Assembly: GCA_902589315.1 (NCBI GenBank) | Contig: CACISK010000005.1 | Location: 42,522-106,521, forward strand | DNA length: 64,000 bases | Origin: an uncultured Pelagibacteraceae bacterium | GTDB lineage: Bacteria; Pseudomonadota; Alphaproteobacteria; Pelagibacterales; Pelagibacteraceae | Reading direction: 5' to 3' | Part shown: one piece after another, positions 20,779 to 31,020 of the stretch | How positions within the stretch are numbered: the stretch's first letter is position 1 | Layout of the letters: every line of letters begins with the position of its first letter | Position numbers and translations under genes: made by a program | The notes under the pieces: model-generated | Told to the model about the DNA's origin: nothing | What the model saw: the letters and a program-made list of their open reading frames with translations, nothing else | Databases searched by the model: none

Positions 20779-21239
20779 TGACAACTTTAAATACACTAAA
20801 TAATTTAAAAACAAAAAAAATTCGTGTTGGTAGAGGTATTGGTTCTGGAAAAGGTAAAACTTCAGGTAGAGGAGTAAAAGGGCAAAAATCTAGATCTGGT
20901 GTTGCGATAAAAAGTTTTGAGGGCGGACAAATGCCTTTATATCGAAGATTACCTAAGAGAGGTTTTAACTCAATTAAAAAGAAAGATATAGCTGTAATAA
21001 ATTTAAATGACATACAAAAACTAATTGACTCAAAAAAAATTATTAGCGACTCTAAAATAAATATTGATGCTTTAAAAAAAGCAAACATCTTTCGAAAATC
21101 AATCAACAAATTTAAAGTTTTATCAAATGGTGAGCTAAATACCAAAATTGATATTGAAGCTGATTACGCCTCAAAAATTGCTAAAGAAAAAATTGAAAAA
21201 GCTGGTGGGCAAATTACTCTTAAAAATCAATCTAAATAA
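20778..21239 (+). CDS. rplO: 50S ribosomal protein L15
   Basis: L15 is a late-assembling protein that threads a long extension into 23S rRNA. The 153-residue product has the glycine-rich RVGRGIGSGKGKTSGRGVKG (about 17-36) and GFEGGQ-like SFEGGQMPLYRRLPKRGF segments. It overlaps rpsE and secY by one base each. Confidence 0.97.
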   Translation: MTTLNTLNNLKTKKIRVGRGIGSGKGKTSGRGVKGQKSRSGVAIKSFEGGQMPLYRRLPKRGFNSIKKKDIAVINLNDIQKLIDSKKIISDSKINIDALKKANIFRKSINKFKVLSNGELNTKIDIEADYASKIAKEKIEKAGGQITLKNQSK

Positions 21240-22519
21240 TGAGTGCATCATCCCAATCTAATGATTTAAGAAATAGAATTTTATTTACATTATTTGTTCT
21301 AGCTGTTTATAGACTTGGAACATTTGTTCCTCTTCCTGGTATAGACCCAGAGCAACTACAAGTAATGATGGAAGGAAATCAAAAAGGGTTACTAGGCATG
21401 TTCAATGTATTTGCTGGAGGTGCTGTTAGTAGGATGGCTATCTTTGCATTAGGAATAATGCCATATATTTCATCATCAATTATTGTGCAACTGTTAACAG
21501 GTGTCTCTGAATATTTTAAAAATTTAAAAGCCCAAGGAGAAATAGGTAGACAAAAAATAACTCAGATAACAAGATATGGAACTGTTTTATTGGCAACAAT
21601 ACAAGGTTATGGATTAGCTGTAGGTTTAGAATCATCAGCAGATTTGGTTATAAATCCTGGAATATTTTTTAAGATTTCAACAGTAACTACAATTGTTGCT
21701 GGTACAATTTTTTTAATGTGGTTAGGTGAGCAAATTACTCAAAGAGGTATTGGAAATGGTATATCTCTAATTATCTTTTCTGGAATTGTAGCAGAAATAC
21801 CTAGAGCTTTGGTGACAACTTTTGAACTCGGAAGAACAGGAGCCATTTCAACTTTAATGATAATTTTTATATTTTTATTATTAGTTGCAACAATTATGTT
21901 TATAGTTTTTATGGAACGAGCTCTAAGAAAAATCCTTATAAATTATCCAAAAAGACAAATGGGTAATAAAATGTACGGTGGAGATTCATCTCATTTGCCA
22001 TTAAAAATAAACTCTGCTGGAGTAATACCAGCTATTTTTGCATCAGCATTACTACTATTGCCAGTGACATTCTCAAATTTTAATGTTTCTCAAAATGAAA
22101 CATTCTTAAATATTTCATCATATTTTTCTCAAGGGCAACCTCTTTACATGTTATTATATGCATCGGGGATAATATTTTTTACTTTCTTTTACACATCAAT
22201 AACTTTTAATCCGACTGAAACTGCTGAAAATTTAAGAAAATATGGTGGATTTATACCTGGAATAAGACCCGGAGAAAGTACAGCAATTTATATTGATACA
22301 ATCTTGACAAGACTTACAACTATAGGAGCTTTATATCTTGCATTAGTGTGTTTGATGCCTGAATTTTTAATTGCAAATTATCCTATTCCTTTTTACCTAG
22401 GAGGTGCATCAGTTTTAATTGTGGTTGTTGTTGCAATTGATACTGTTACACAAATTCAAACAAGAATGATGAGTTCTCAATATGAGCAACTTATAAAAAA
22501 AACAAAATTTGGAAAATAA
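21239..22519 (+). CDS. secY: Preprotein translocase subunit SecY
   Basis: SecY is the protein-conducting channel of the inner membrane. The 426-residue product has about ten hydrophobic segments and the conserved VPLPGIDPEQL, FNVFAGGA, GIMPYISSSIIVQLL plug/lateral-gate region and PTETAENLRKYGGFIPGIRPG cytoplasmic loop. Its location at the end of the spc set, before adk, is standard. Confidence 0.98.
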   Translation: MSASSQSNDLRNRILFTLFVLAVYRLGTFVPLPGIDPEQLQVMMEGNQKGLLGMFNVFAGGAVSRMAIFALGIMPYISSSIIVQLLTGVSEYFKNLKAQGEIGRQKITQITRYGTVLLATIQGYGLAVGLESSADLVINPGIFFKISTVTTIVAGTIFLMWLGEQITQRGIGNGISLIIFSGIVAEIPRALVTTFELGRTGAISTLMIIFIFLLLVATIMFIVFMERALRKILINYPKRQMGNKMYGGDSSHLPLKINSAGVIPAIFASALLLLPVTFSNFNVSQNETFLNISSYFSQGQPLYMLLYASGIIFFTFFYTSITFNPTETAENLRKYGGFIPGIRPGESTAIYIDTILTRLTTIGALYLALVCLMPEFLIANYPIPFYLGGASVLIVVVVAIDTVTQIQTRMMSSQYEQLIKKTKFGK

Positions 22520-23083
22520 GTGAATATTGTATTATTTGGTCCTCCAGGTGCTGGTAAAGGAACTCAAGCCAAATATCTCGTTAAAAAATTAAATGGTTAT
22601 CAAATTTCTACTGGAGATATATTAAGAGATGAAATTAAAAAAGATACAGTTATTGGAAGACAAATAATTAATAATATGAACGAAGGTAAATTTGTTAGCG
22701 ATGAAATAGTAAATAATCTTTTAAAAAATCATGTTTTTGATGCCAAAAAAAAAGAAAAATTAATTTTTGATGGATATCCTAGATCTTTAAATCAGGCTAA
22801 AAATTTAGATATTTTACTAAATAAATCTAATCAAAAAATAAATCATATTTTTTTTTTAAATGTAAATAAAGAAACAATAATAAAAAGAATTGAAAAAAGA
22901 AAAATTTTGGAAGAAAGAACAGATGATAATTTAGATACCATATTAAAGAGATATGATACTTACATAGACACAACTAAACCTGTTTTAAATTACTATTCTA
23001 AAAATTCAAATTTTCATGAGATTGACGGTGCTATGGAAATTGATCAAATAACTAGGAAAATTGAGGGTTTTCTGAATGTTTAA
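22520..23083 (+). CDS. adk: Adenylate kinase, short-lid form
   Basis: Adenylate kinase equilibrates AMP, ADP and ATP. The P-loop GPPGAGKGTQA (residues 7-17), TGDILRDEI and FDGYPRSLNQA motifs are clear. At 187 residues it is shorter than the E. coli enzyme (214) and has a minimal lid between KRKILEER and TDDNLDTI, with no zinc cysteines. Translation appears to start at GTG directly after the secY stop. Confidence 0.96.
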   Translation: MNIVLFGPPGAGKGTQAKYLVKKLNGYQISTGDILRDEIKKDTVIGRQIINNMNEGKFVSDEIVNNLLKNHVFDAKKKEKLIFDGYPRSLNQAKNLDILLNKSNQKINHIFFLNVNKETIIKRIEKRKILEERTDDNLDTILKRYDTYIDTTKPVLNYYSKNSNFHEIDGAMEIDQITRKIEGFLNV

Positions 23084-23087
23084 GACA

Positions 23088-23115
23088 TTGACTTTGACTA
23101 ATCTTCTTATATAAA
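23088..23115 (+). promoter_or_regulatory. Promoter candidate for rpsM-rpsK-rpoA-rplQ
   Basis: In the 55-base adk-rpsM gap, TTGACT (23088-23093) lies 16 bases before TATAAA (23110-23115), the best-matched promoter pair in the window after that of rpsL. Transcription would start near 23122, giving a leader under 20 bases. It would supply the alpha operon independently of the long ribosomal transcript. Confidence 0.6.
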
Positions 23116-23138
23116 AGGCACAATTTATCACAAAAATT

Positions 23139-23522
23139 ATGGCTCGTATTGCAGGTGTAAACATACCACAAAATAAATTAGTTCATATTGGACTCACTTA
23201 TATTTATGGTATTGGAAATAAATTTTCCCAACAAATATGCTCTGATTTAGAAATTCCTAAATCGAAAAGAGTTAACGAATTGACCGACGACCAAATATTA
23301 AAAATTAGAGAATATATAGATCAAAAATTTACTGTTGAGGGAGATTTGCGAAGAGAGACTTCTCTTAGTATTAAAAGATTAATTGATCTTGCAACTTATA
23401 GAGGGTCAAGGCATAGAAAAAAATTACCAGTAAGAGGACAAAGAACAAGATGTAATTCAAGAACAAGAAAAGGAAAAGCAATTGCAATTGCTGGTAAAAA
23501 GTTAACACCACTTAAAAAATAA
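23139..23522 (+). CDS. rpsM: 30S ribosomal protein S13
   Basis: S13 contacts P-site tRNA and the B1 intersubunit bridges. The 127-residue product begins [15 protein letters not shown] and has the [24 protein letters not shown] tail region, both diagnostic. infA, map and rpmJ, found here in some bacteria, are absent between secY/adk and rpsM. Confidence 0.98.
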   Translation: MARIAGVNIPQNKLVHIGLTYIYGIGNKFSQQICSDLEIPKSKRVNELTDDQILKIREYIDQKFTVEGDLRRETSLSIKRLIDLATYRGSRHRKKLPVRGQRTRCNSRTRKGKAIAIAGKKLTPLKK

Positions 23523-23953
23523 TGAAAAAAGAAGATACAGAGAATAAAGAAATAAAAAAAACGTCAAAAAAAAGTTCTTATTCGAAAAAGAAAAAAGGAA
23601 AAAAAAATATTTTGAATGGTATCGCTTACGTGCAGTCAACATTCAATAACACAATAGTCTCAATAGCAGATACTAATGGCAATGTTGTTTCATGGGCATC
23701 AGCTGGGCAAAAAGGTTTTAAAGGATCTAGAAAATCAACGCCATATGCTGCTCAAGTTGCTGCTGACGCTGCAGCCGCTAAAGCATTAGAAGTTGGAATG
23801 AAAATTTTATCAGTGGAAGTAAAAGGCCCAGGTTCTGGAAGAGAGACAGCTTTAAGAGCACTACAAGCTAGAGGATTTAAAATAATATCAATAAAAGACA
23901 CAACACCTATGCCACATAATGGTACAAGACCACCAAAAAAAAGGAGAGTTTAA
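23522..23953 (+). CDS. rpsK: 30S ribosomal protein S11
   Basis: S11 lies on the 30S platform near the mRNA exit. The core ([18 protein letters not shown], then [15 protein letters not shown] at the end) is standard. The 143-residue frame has an extended N-terminus of roughly fifteen residues over typical S11 that is very rich in lysine and serine. One-base overlaps on both sides. Confidence 0.97.
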   Translation: MKKEDTENKEIKKTSKKSSYSKKKKGKKNILNGIAYVQSTFNNTIVSIADTNGNVVSWASAGQKGFKGSRKSTPYAAQVAADAAAAKALEVGMKILSVEVKGPGSGRETALRALQARGFKIISIKDTTPMPHNGTRPPKKRRV

Positions 23954-24981
23954 TGGAACAAACCGAAGTGAATACAAAAAATTGGAAATCTTTAATTAAA
24001 CCTGCAAAACTAGATGTTCAATTAAGCGATGATAAATCATTTGCAAAAATAACTGCAGAACCTCTAGAAAAAGGTTATGGATTAACATTAGGTAACTCTT
24101 TAAGAAGAATTTTATTATCCTCAATAAGAGGTACAGCGGTAACTTCAATTCAAATCGATGGTGTTTTACACGAATTTACCTCTATTAAGGGTGTTAGAGA
24201 AGATGTTACAGATATTGTTTTAAATATTAAATCTTTAGCACTCAAAAGTCTATCTGATGAACAAAAAAAATTAGTACTTGATGCTACTGGTCCAGGTGAA
24301 ATTAAAGCTTCAGACATAACACAAATTTCGGATATTGAGATTTTAAATCCAGATTTAGTAATCTGTAATTTAGATGAAAAAACTAAATTTCATATGGAAA
24401 TGACTGTAGGAACGGGTAAAGGATATGTTTCGGCAGATATGAATAAGCCTGAAGATCCGCCTCTTGGATTAATCCCAATAGACTCATTATTTAGTCCAGT
24501 TAAAAAAGTATCATACTCAGTAAGTACAGCGAGAGAAGGTAAAGCTTTAGATTATGATAAATTAACTATGGAAGTTGAAACAAATGGATCAATTTCAGCA
24601 GAAGATGCAGTTGCATATTCTGCTAGAATTTTTCAAGACCAATTAGGAATGTTTGTTAATTTTGATGAACCTCAAGAGGTCATTGTTAAAGAACAGCCCT
24701 CAGAGCCAGAATTTAATAAAAATTTATTAAGAAAAGTTGATGAATTAGAATTATCTGTAAGATCAATGAATTGTCTAAAAAATGATAATATCATTTACAT
24801 TGGTGATTTAGTTCAAAAATCTGAAGGCGAAATGTTAAGAACACCTAATTTTGGTAGAAAATCATTAAATGAGATTAAAGAAGTGTTAACTGGAATGTCA
24901 TTATATCTTGGTATGGAAATTCCAAATTGGCCTCCAGATAATATTGCTGAGTTATCTAAAAAACTAGAGGAAGCTATCTAA
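23953..24981 (+). CDS. rpoA: DNA-directed RNA polymerase subunit alpha
   Basis: Alpha dimerises to assemble the polymerase and binds upstream promoter DNA and activators. At 342 residues both domains are present: the N-terminal assembly domain ([17 protein letters not shown], about 43-59) and the C-terminal domain with [14 protein letters not shown], including the arginine equivalent to E. coli R265 that contacts UP elements, then [12 protein letters not shown]. The A/T-rich promoters of this genome could make such contacts common. Confidence 0.98.
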   Translation: MEQTEVNTKNWKSLIKPAKLDVQLSDDKSFAKITAEPLEKGYGLTLGNSLRRILLSSIRGTAVTSIQIDGVLHEFTSIKGVREDVTDIVLNIKSLALKSLSDEQKKLVLDATGPGEIKASDITQISDIEILNPDLVICNLDEKTKFHMEMTVGTGKGYVSADMNKPEDPPLGLIPIDSLFSPVKKVSYSVSTAREGKALDYDKLTMEVETNGSISAEDAVAYSARIFQDQLGMFVNFDEPQEVIVKEQPSEPEFNKNLLRKVDELELSVRSMNCLKNDNIIYIGDLVQKSEGEMLRTPNFGRKSLNEIKEVLTGMSLYLGMEIPNWPPDNIAELSKKLEEAI

Positions 24982-25424
24982 TGAGACATAAAATGGGCTA
25001 TAAAAAGCTCAATAGAACTTCAGAACATAGAAAAGCACTGATTAAAAACATGCTTAACTCATTAATAAAATATGAGCAGATTACAACCACATTACCAAAA
25101 GCAAAAGTTCTAAAGCCTCAAGCAGACAAAATCATTACACTAGGCAAGAAAGATACATTATCTAATACAAAGACTTTAATCTCAAAACTTCAAGACGTTA
25201 AATCTACAAATAAAGTTAAAAAAACTCTTTCTAAGAGATATGAAAATAGAAAAGGTGGATATACAAGAATTATTAAGGCTGGATTTAGATATGGTGATAA
25301 TGCGCCAATGGCAGTAATTGAATTTGTAGACAGAGATGTTGAAGCAAAAAGAGTTGATAAAAAGAAAAAGAACCAAACTAAAGATACACCAAAAGTAGAA
25401 GATAAAAAACAAGTTACAGCTTAA
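24981..25424 (+). CDS. rplQ: 50S ribosomal protein L17
   Basis: L17 binds near the tunnel exit. The product opens [20 protein letters not shown] and includes [20 protein letters not shown], both typical. At 147 residues it has a lysine-rich C-terminal tail of about 25 residues beyond the core. It ends the 16-kb ribosomal run; only a weak hairpin is visible downstream, in the 65 bases before the next gene. Confidence 0.97.
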   Translation: MRHKMGYKKLNRTSEHRKALIKNMLNSLIKYEQITTTLPKAKVLKPQADKIITLGKKDTLSNTKTLISKLQDVKSTNKVKKTLSKRYENRKGGYTRIIKAGFRYGDNAPMAVIEFVDRDVEAKRVDKKKKNQTKDTPKVEDKKQVTA

Positions 25425-25489
25425 TCTTTAACTCATATTTTATTTAATTGATGTTGTAAAACAATTGTCTAATATTTTATATTAATGAA

Positions 25490-26407
25490 ATGAGGCATAT
25501 AATTTTTCAAATATTTATATTATTTTTTTTTACAACTAATGTTTTAAAAGCAAGCCCACCAAAAATTGAAGGTATAAAATATTATACGTTAGATGACGAT
25601 AATATGCCTTGGTTTAATTTAGATAATGAAAAAGATTTAATAGACTTATCAAATATTGACTGTCAATGGAGTCACGGAAAAAAAACTAAATGTAGAATGC
25701 ACTTATCACCTTTATATAACTTTCCAAAAGACGGATTATTAATTCAAAATAAAATTGTTAGATCTGGTAAATTTGCTTGGAAATTTAAAAATGGTGAGGG
25801 TGACTGTGGTCAACAAAGAAAATCAGATGAGTGCAATACTTTTAGAGAAAGATCTGAAGTTAGCATGTTAGGATTAAAGTCTAAAAATACATGGTTTAAA
25901 TTTAGCATTTATATCCCTGACAATAGTGAATTTACTATTCCTATAAGTAACACTATTTGGCAAATACATTCTAAAGCGGGTCCAGTAAATTTTATGTTTA
26001 GAATTGCTCCAAATGGAGATTTACAATGGACAGATTTTGTAAATCATAGTTTTGGAGGTTTTGACACTTATAAAATTTTAGAAGCAAATAATGTAAAAGG
26101 TAAATGGAATGATTTTGTTATTAATATGGAATTTGTTGATTGGCCAAATAAGAGTTTTATTAAGATTTGGGCAAATAACGAACTTGTAGTTAATTACTAT
26201 GGATTAACTAATAATAATATAAGTAAACAGCCGTATATGAAGTTTGGAATATACAAAAGTAATATTAATAGGTTTAATATAATGCACAAAGGTAATCCTC
26301 CAAAAAGAGCTGATACCATTGTATATTATGACTCTATAGCTATAGGTAAAAAGTGTAAAGACCTGAGGCTAGATGAAGAAAACAATAGTTGCAAAAAATT
26401 AAAATAA
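25490..26407 (+). CDS. Secreted putative polysaccharide lyase (jelly-roll fold)
   Basis: The 305-residue product starts with an apparent signal peptide (IIFQIFILFFFTTNVLKAS, cleavage near residue 21-22), so it should be exported to the periplasm or beyond. Three motifs in order recall the active site of alginate-lyase-like jelly-roll enzymes (PL7 and the heparin lyase I-like family PF14099): RSEV at 121-124, WQIH at 157-160 and YMKFGIY at 249-255. Six cysteines could form disulfides. The substrate cannot be deduced. It lies alone between the ribosomal run and rluC; A/T-rich promoter-like sequences (for example TTGATG near 25448 with TATTTT) occur in the 65-base gap upstream. A non-catalytic carbohydrate-binding role is the main alternative. 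Confidence 0.6.
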   Translation: MRHIIFQIFILFFFTTNVLKASPPKIEGIKYYTLDDDNMPWFNLDNEKDLIDLSNIDCQWSHGKKTKCRMHLSPLYNFPKDGLLIQNKIVRSGKFAWKFKNGEGDCGQQRKSDECNTFRERSEVSMLGLKSKNTWFKFSIYIPDNSEFTIPISNTIWQIHSKAGPVNFMFRIAPNGDLQWTDFVNHSFGGFDTYKILEANNVKGKWNDFVINMEFVDWPNKSFIKIWANNELVVNYYGLTNNNISKQPYMKFGIYKSNINRFNIMHKGNPPKRADTIVYYDSIAIGKKCKDLRLDEENNSCKKLK

Positions 26408-26409
26408 AA

Positions 26410-27318
26410 ATGAAAAAATCAATTAACGTAGATAAATCTTTTAATGACATGCGTATTGATAGATTTATTCGAAATCATTTAGGAAAAATTCCACAAGGAC
26501 TTATTGAAAAAAACTTAAGAAATGGAAAATTAAAATTAAATCAAAAAAAAGTAAAAAGCTCTCAAAAAGTTAAAACTGGTGACAAACTTAATATTTATAA
26601 TTTAAATTTTGAAGAAAAAATTGAGCAACACAAAAAACAATATAATCCAAGTAATGAAATTATAAAAGAAAATGAAGATTTAATTATTGAAAATAACGAA
26701 AATTTCGTTGTTTTAAATAAACAATCAGGAATTTCAGTGCAGGGTGGTACAAAATCTAAAAAGAATATTATTGATATATTTGCAAAAAGTAATTTATTTA
26801 GAGACGAGAAACCTTATTCTGTTCATAGATTAGATAAGGATACTTCAGGTGTTTTTATAATTGCAAAGAATAGAGAAACGGCTCAACTTCTTACATCACT
26901 TTTTAGATTAAGAAAGGTTTATAAAACCTATTTAGCAATATGTAGTGGTGAATTAATTTTAATTGATAAAGGTGTAATAAAAGATGATTTGATAAGATAT
27001 GAAAATAAAAAAAAAATTATTGAAAAGGCTGAAACAAAATATGAAATTTTAGATAAAAATAATAATGCGACCTTCATTCAACTAAATCCTATAACTGGTA
27101 GAAAGCACCAATTAAGAAAACAATTATTTAATTTAGGAAATTCTATTATTGGTGATAAAAAATATAATTCAACAAATACCTCAAAAATAAATAATAAAAA
27201 TCTAATGTTACATTCTTATGAAATAAAATTTAAAATAAATGAGAAAAAATATACTTTTAGAGCTACCCCTCCAGAATATTTTAGAAATATGTTAAAAACT
27301 AAAAGACTTAATTTTTAA
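26410..27318 (+). CDS. rluC: RluC/RluD-family 23S rRNA pseudouridine synthase
   Basis: The enzyme isomerises uridines in 23S rRNA. An S4 RNA-binding domain (about residues 11-65, [21 protein letters not shown]) is followed by the catalytic domain with HRLDKDTSG, Asp142 being the expected nucleophile, and later [14 protein letters not shown] chose the ATG at 26410 (302 residues), three bases after the preceding stop; the track's start at 26389 would overlap that gene. RluC versus RluD cannot be settled by eye. The 3' end overlaps convergent lipB by 11 bases. Confidence 0.88.
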   Translation: MKKSINVDKSFNDMRIDRFIRNHLGKIPQGLIEKNLRNGKLKLNQKKVKSSQKVKTGDKLNIYNLNFEEKIEQHKKQYNPSNEIIKENEDLIIENNENFVVLNKQSGISVQGGTKSKKNIIDIFAKSNLFRDEKPYSVHRLDKDTSGVFIIAKNRETAQLLTSLFRLRKVYKTYLAICSGELILIDKGVIKDDLIRYENKKKIIEKAETKYEILDKNNNATFIQLNPITGRKHQLRKQLFNLGNSIIGDKKYNSTNTSKINNKNLMLHSYEIKFKINEKKYTFRATPPEYFRNMLKTKRLNF

Positions 27319-27931
27319 TATTTGATAAAAAATTTTTTATCAAATCGTTCTCAATATTTTTATAATTTTGTTTTTTGATCTTAGATAAATTTGAAACCCC
27401 TCTATCTCTAATTCCACAAGGAACTATCTTTTTATAAACATTAAGATCATTAGAGATATTTAATGCAAAACCGTGATAAGCAATCCATTTCTTAACTTTT
27501 ATGCCTATTGCTGCAATCTTATCTATTTTACCAGATTTGTGTTCAAACCAAATTCCAATATTTTTTCTATCAGCAAAACACTTTATATTATAATTTTTTA
27601 AAGTATCTATAATTGTCTTTTCGATTGCAGTTATAATTTTTTTTATATTCTTACCTCTTTTGTTTAGGTCAATCACAAAATAAAAAACTAATTGACCAGG
27701 ACCATGATATGTTATTTTTCCTCCTCTATTCGTTTTAATAAAGTTTATAGATTTATCTAAAATCTCATTATCACTAAAACTTGTTCCACCTGTATAAATC
27801 TCTTCATGTTCAAGTATCCAAATAAGTTCTTTATTTTTATTCACTTTGATTTGTTCCAATCTATCTTCAAGTATATCTATCGCAGATTTATATTTTATTG
27901 GTTTTACTGACTTTTTGATCTCTATTGTCAT
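27308..27931 (-). CDS. lipB: Octanoyl-[ACP]:protein octanoyltransferase LipB
   Basis: LipB moves octanoyl groups from acyl carrier protein to lipoyl domains of 2-oxoacid dehydrogenases and the glycine cleavage H protein, the first step of lipoate synthesis. The 207-residue product shows [15 protein letters not shown] (70-84), the catalytic Lys138 in KIAAIGIKV and Cys172 in IVPCGI. Divergent from mgtE across 61 bases and convergent with rluC, overlapping its end. Confidence 0.93.
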   Translation of the reverse strand: MTIEIKKSVKPIKYKSAIDILEDRLEQIKVNKNKELIWILEHEEIYTGGTSFSDNEILDKSINFIKTNRGGKITYHGPGQLVFYFVIDLNKRGKNIKKIITAIEKTIIDTLKNYNIKCFADRKNIGIWFEHKSGKIDKIAAIGIKVKKWIAYHGFALNISNDLNVYKKIVPCGIRDRGVSNLSKIKKQNYKNIENDLIKNFLSNIKN

Positions 27932-27992
27932 TATAAATTTGTATTATTTTTATTTTGTATTAATAGTGCCAACTAAATTATAGGTAAATTTT

Positions 27993-29366
27993 ATGACTAT
28001 AGTAAAAAAAATAAAAGATAAAAAAGTTAACTTTGAATTTAACAAAGAATTCATCAAAGTTGTCACAGATAAAATTGCCTCAAATGACGCCGGATTTATA
28101 ACAAATTCGTTCAATGCTATGCATCCAGCAGATGCTGCTGATATAATTGAACATTTAAGTCAAAATGATAGAGAAAATTTAATAAAATTAAATAGTTTCA
28201 AAGTTGATCCTGAAGTTTTTGTTGAATTAAATGAATCAATACAGTCTGAGATGATTGCTTATTTATCATCTGACTCAATAGTAAACATACTAAAAAATTT
28301 AGAGTCAGATGACGCAATTAAGATTTTAGAAAATGTAGACGAAAAAGATAAAAATACAATTCTTAGCTCATTACCTCCTAAAGACCGATTTGCATTACTT
28401 GAAAGTTTAAGTTATCCAGAAGACTCTGCTGCTAGATTAATGCAGCGAGAATTTACAGCTATACCAAGCAACTGGTCTGTAGGACAAACGATAGACTATC
28501 TAAGAGAAAATAAAGAACTTCCTGAAGAATTTCTCGAAATATTTATAGTTGATCAAGAATTCAAACCTATTGGGACAGTTCCTTCATCAAGAGTATTAAG
28601 AACTCCAAGAGACACAAAAATGATGTCAATAATGGCTGAGTCTCAAACTTTAATACCAGTTGACATGGATAGAGAGGAAGTCGGTAATTTATTTGAAAAT
28701 TATAATTTGAGTTCAGCAGCTGTAGTGGATAAGTCTGACAAATTAGTTGGGATGATAGCTTATGATGATGTTTTAACAATATTAAAAGAAGAAGCTGAAG
28801 AGGACGTGCTTAGATTAGCTGGAGTAGGTGATGAAGAAATAACAGATGGAGTAATAACAAAAACTAAGAGAAGATTTAATTGGCTGTTATTAAACTTGTT
28901 TACTGCTTTTCTAGCAACTTATTGCATTAGTTTATTTGGTGCTACTATAGAGCAAATGGTAGTATTAGCTTTTTTAATGCCAATAGTAGCATCAATGGGT
29001 GGTAACGCTGGGATGCAAACATTAGCTGTCACAGTAAGATCTTTAGCTACACAAGATTTAACAAAAAATAATTTTACAAATAATATTATTAAAGAATTTA
29101 ATATTGGAGTTTTAAATGGAGTTATTTTTGCAATTATAAGTTCTTTGATAGTTCAACTATGGTTTAATGATATTCAGCTCTCCTTAATAATTTCAATTTC
29201 AATGGTTTTAACTATGATAGTTGCTGGTCTTTTTGGTATTTTAGTGCCAGTTACATTAAATAAAATGAAAATTGATCCTGCAATTTCTTCTAGTGTATTT
29301 GTTACAACAATAACAGATGTAATTGGATTTGTATCTTTCTTAGGTGTGGGAGCTTATTTTTTATAA
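27993..29366 (+). CDS. mgtE: MgtE-type magnesium transporter
   Basis: MgtE is a Mg2+-gated channel of the inner membrane. The 457-residue protein has the N-terminal superhelical domain (MHPADAADIIEHLS; SYPEDSAARLMQREF at about 145-159), two CBS domains (about 160-280) and five hydrophobic helices in the last third, with the pore signature PIVASMGGNAGMQTLAV. No M-box or other leader fits in the 61 bases upstream. Its stop directly abuts the stop of convergent panC. Confidence 0.95.
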   Translation: MTIVKKIKDKKVNFEFNKEFIKVVTDKIASNDAGFITNSFNAMHPADAADIIEHLSQNDRENLIKLNSFKVDPEVFVELNESIQSEMIAYLSSDSIVNILKNLESDDAIKILENVDEKDKNTILSSLPPKDRFALLESLSYPEDSAARLMQREFTAIPSNWSVGQTIDYLRENKELPEEFLEIFIVDQEFKPIGTVPSSRVLRTPRDTKMMSIMAESQTLIPVDMDREEVGNLFENYNLSSAAVVDKSDKLVGMIAYDDVLTILKEEAEEDVLRLAGVGDEEITDGVITKTKRRFNWLLLNLFTAFLATYCISLFGATIEQMVVLAFLMPIVASMGGNAGMQTLAVTVRSLATQDLTKNNFTNNIIKEFNIGVLNGVIFAIISSLIVQLWFNDIQLSLIISISMVLTMIVAGLFGILVPVTLNKMKIDPAISSSVFVTTITDVIGFVSFLGVGAYFL

Positions 29367-30170
29367 TCAAAAATTATCAATCAATCTTACTCCATTAATA
29401 TGATAGGCAATAAATAGTCTATATTTAGATTTAAAATTATCTAACTTCATTTTTTTTTCATCTCTAAATTCAAGATAATCAATTTTAATTTTAAATTTAT
29501 TTTCAAGCTCATATTTGTATTTTGACAAATCTATAAATTTATTCTTTTTTGATAATTTTTTTAATTTATCCAATCTGTTGGCTATTTTTGAGGCTATTTT
29601 TATAGATGATTTTTTTAATAATTTATTTCTTGTAGATAAAGCAATTTTATTATTTTCTCTAACTGTGGGACAGCCAACAATATTTATTTTATATTTTTTA
29701 CCTAATATTTTTTTTATTAACATGTATTGTTGATAATCCTTTTCACCCATAAAAACATGCTTAGATTTAACAATAGATAGCAATCTATTCATTACATTTA
29801 ATACTCCCTCAAAATGTCCTTTTCTATATTTAGCACACAAAATCTTATCAGATTTATTAAGTTTAAAACTTTTCATTTTTTTTCTATATATTTCTTTTAC
29901 CTCTGGAAAAAACAAATAATTAACTTTTAATTTTTTTAATATTGAAATGTCTTTCTTTATATTTCTAGGGTAATTTTTAAAATCTTTTTTTTGATTAAAT
30001 TGGGTTGGATTGACAAAAATACTTACTATTGTTTCTTTGTTATTTTTTTGTGAAATTTTTATTAAAGATACATGGCCTTTATGAATTCCACCCATTGTAG
30101 GTACAAATCCGACATTTTTGTAATTTTTTACTGCCTTATTTAGTTCAAAAACATTTTTTAAAATTTTCAT
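29367..30170 (-). CDS. panC: Pantothenate synthetase (pantoate-beta-alanine ligase)
   Basis: PanC joins pantoate and beta-alanine with ATP to make pantothenate, the precursor of coenzyme A. The 267-residue product has the nucleotide-binding GFVPTMGGIHKGHVSLI near residues 20-36, IFVNPTQFNQKKD, the FMGEKDYQQ motif and STRNKLL. panB is not adjacent. Divergent from galU across 34 bases. Confidence 0.93.
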   Translation of the reverse strand: MKILKNVFELNKAVKNYKNVGFVPTMGGIHKGHVSLIKISQKNNKETIVSIFVNPTQFNQKKDFKNYPRNIKKDISILKKLKVNYLFFPEVKEIYRKKMKSFKLNKSDKILCAKYRKGHFEGVLNVMNRLLSIVKSKHVFMGEKDYQQYMLIKKILGKKYKINIVGCPTVRENNKIALSTRNKLLKKSSIKIASKIANRLDKLKKLSKKNKFIDLSKYKYELENKFKIKIDYLEFRDEKKMKLDNFKSKYRLFIAYHINGVRLIDNF

Positions 30171-30204
30171 TTTTAATAAATATGATTATAAGTAAAACAT
30201 CTTA

Positions 30205-31020
30205 ATGATTAAACAAGCTATAATTCCTCTTGCTGGTTTGGGTACACGTTTGTTACCTCTGACAAGTGTTTTTCCTAAAGAACTGCTTCCAATAAATGGA
30301 AAACCAGGAATTGAGTATATTTTAGATGAATGTATTGAGGCTGGTATAAGTGAAATAATTTTTATTATTTCAAAAAAAAAAGAGATGATAAAGAAATATT
30401 TCAATAATGATAATTTTTACAAATCAATTATAAAAAAAAAGAAAGATCCCAGAATAATTAAAGAGTATAAAAAAATCCTTTTTTTTAGAAAAAAAATTAA
30501 ATTTGTTTATCAAAATAAACCCATGGGAACTGGTGATGCTGTACTCAAAACTAAAAAGTTTATAAAAAATAATTATTTTTTAATGTTGTTACCTGATGAT
30601 TTAATTATGAAAAAAAATTGTTCAAAAGATATGATAAATATTCATAAAAAATTAAAAGGATCTGTAATGGCCAGCATGAAAGTTAAAAAAAACAATGTAG
30701 ATCGTTGGGGAATATATTCAATTAAAAAAAATATTGACACATTAAATTTTAAAATTGCTGATGTAATTGAAAAACCTAATACTAAAGATGCCCCTTCAAA
30801 TAACGCAGTAATAGGCAGATATATATTATCAAAGAAAATTTTTCATTATCTAAAAAATCAAAAGAAAGGTAAAGGTGGTGAAATACATATTACAGATGCA
30901 ATAAGACGAATGATTTTAGATCAATATTTATTTATCGGACATAAATTTAGAGGCAATTATTTAGATTGTGGATCAATGAAGGGTTATATTAAATCTGGAA
31001 TTGAAATTTCTAAGCTATGA
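30205..31020 (+). CDS. galU: UTP-glucose-1-phosphate uridylyltransferase
   Basis: GalU makes UDP-glucose, a donor for lipopolysaccharide and other glycans. The nucleotidyltransferase signature GLGTRLLPLTSVFPKELLPI (about 10-29), LPDDLI and EKPNTKDAPSN are present and the 271-residue length is normal. It overlaps the next gene by four bases; together they form a two-step path from glucose-1-phosphate to UDP-glucuronate. Confidence 0.94.
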   Translation: MIKQAIIPLAGLGTRLLPLTSVFPKELLPINGKPGIEYILDECIEAGISEIIFIISKKKEMIKKYFNNDNFYKSIIKKKKDPRIIKEYKKILFFRKKIKFVYQNKPMGTGDAVLKTKKFIKNNYFLMLLPDDLIMKKNCSKDMINIHKKLKGSVMASMKVKKNNVDRWGIYSIKKNIDTLNFKIADVIEKPNTKDAPSNNAVIGRYILSKKIFHYLKNQKKGKGGEIHITDAIRRMILDQYLFIGHKFRGNYLDCGSMKGYIKSGIEISKL

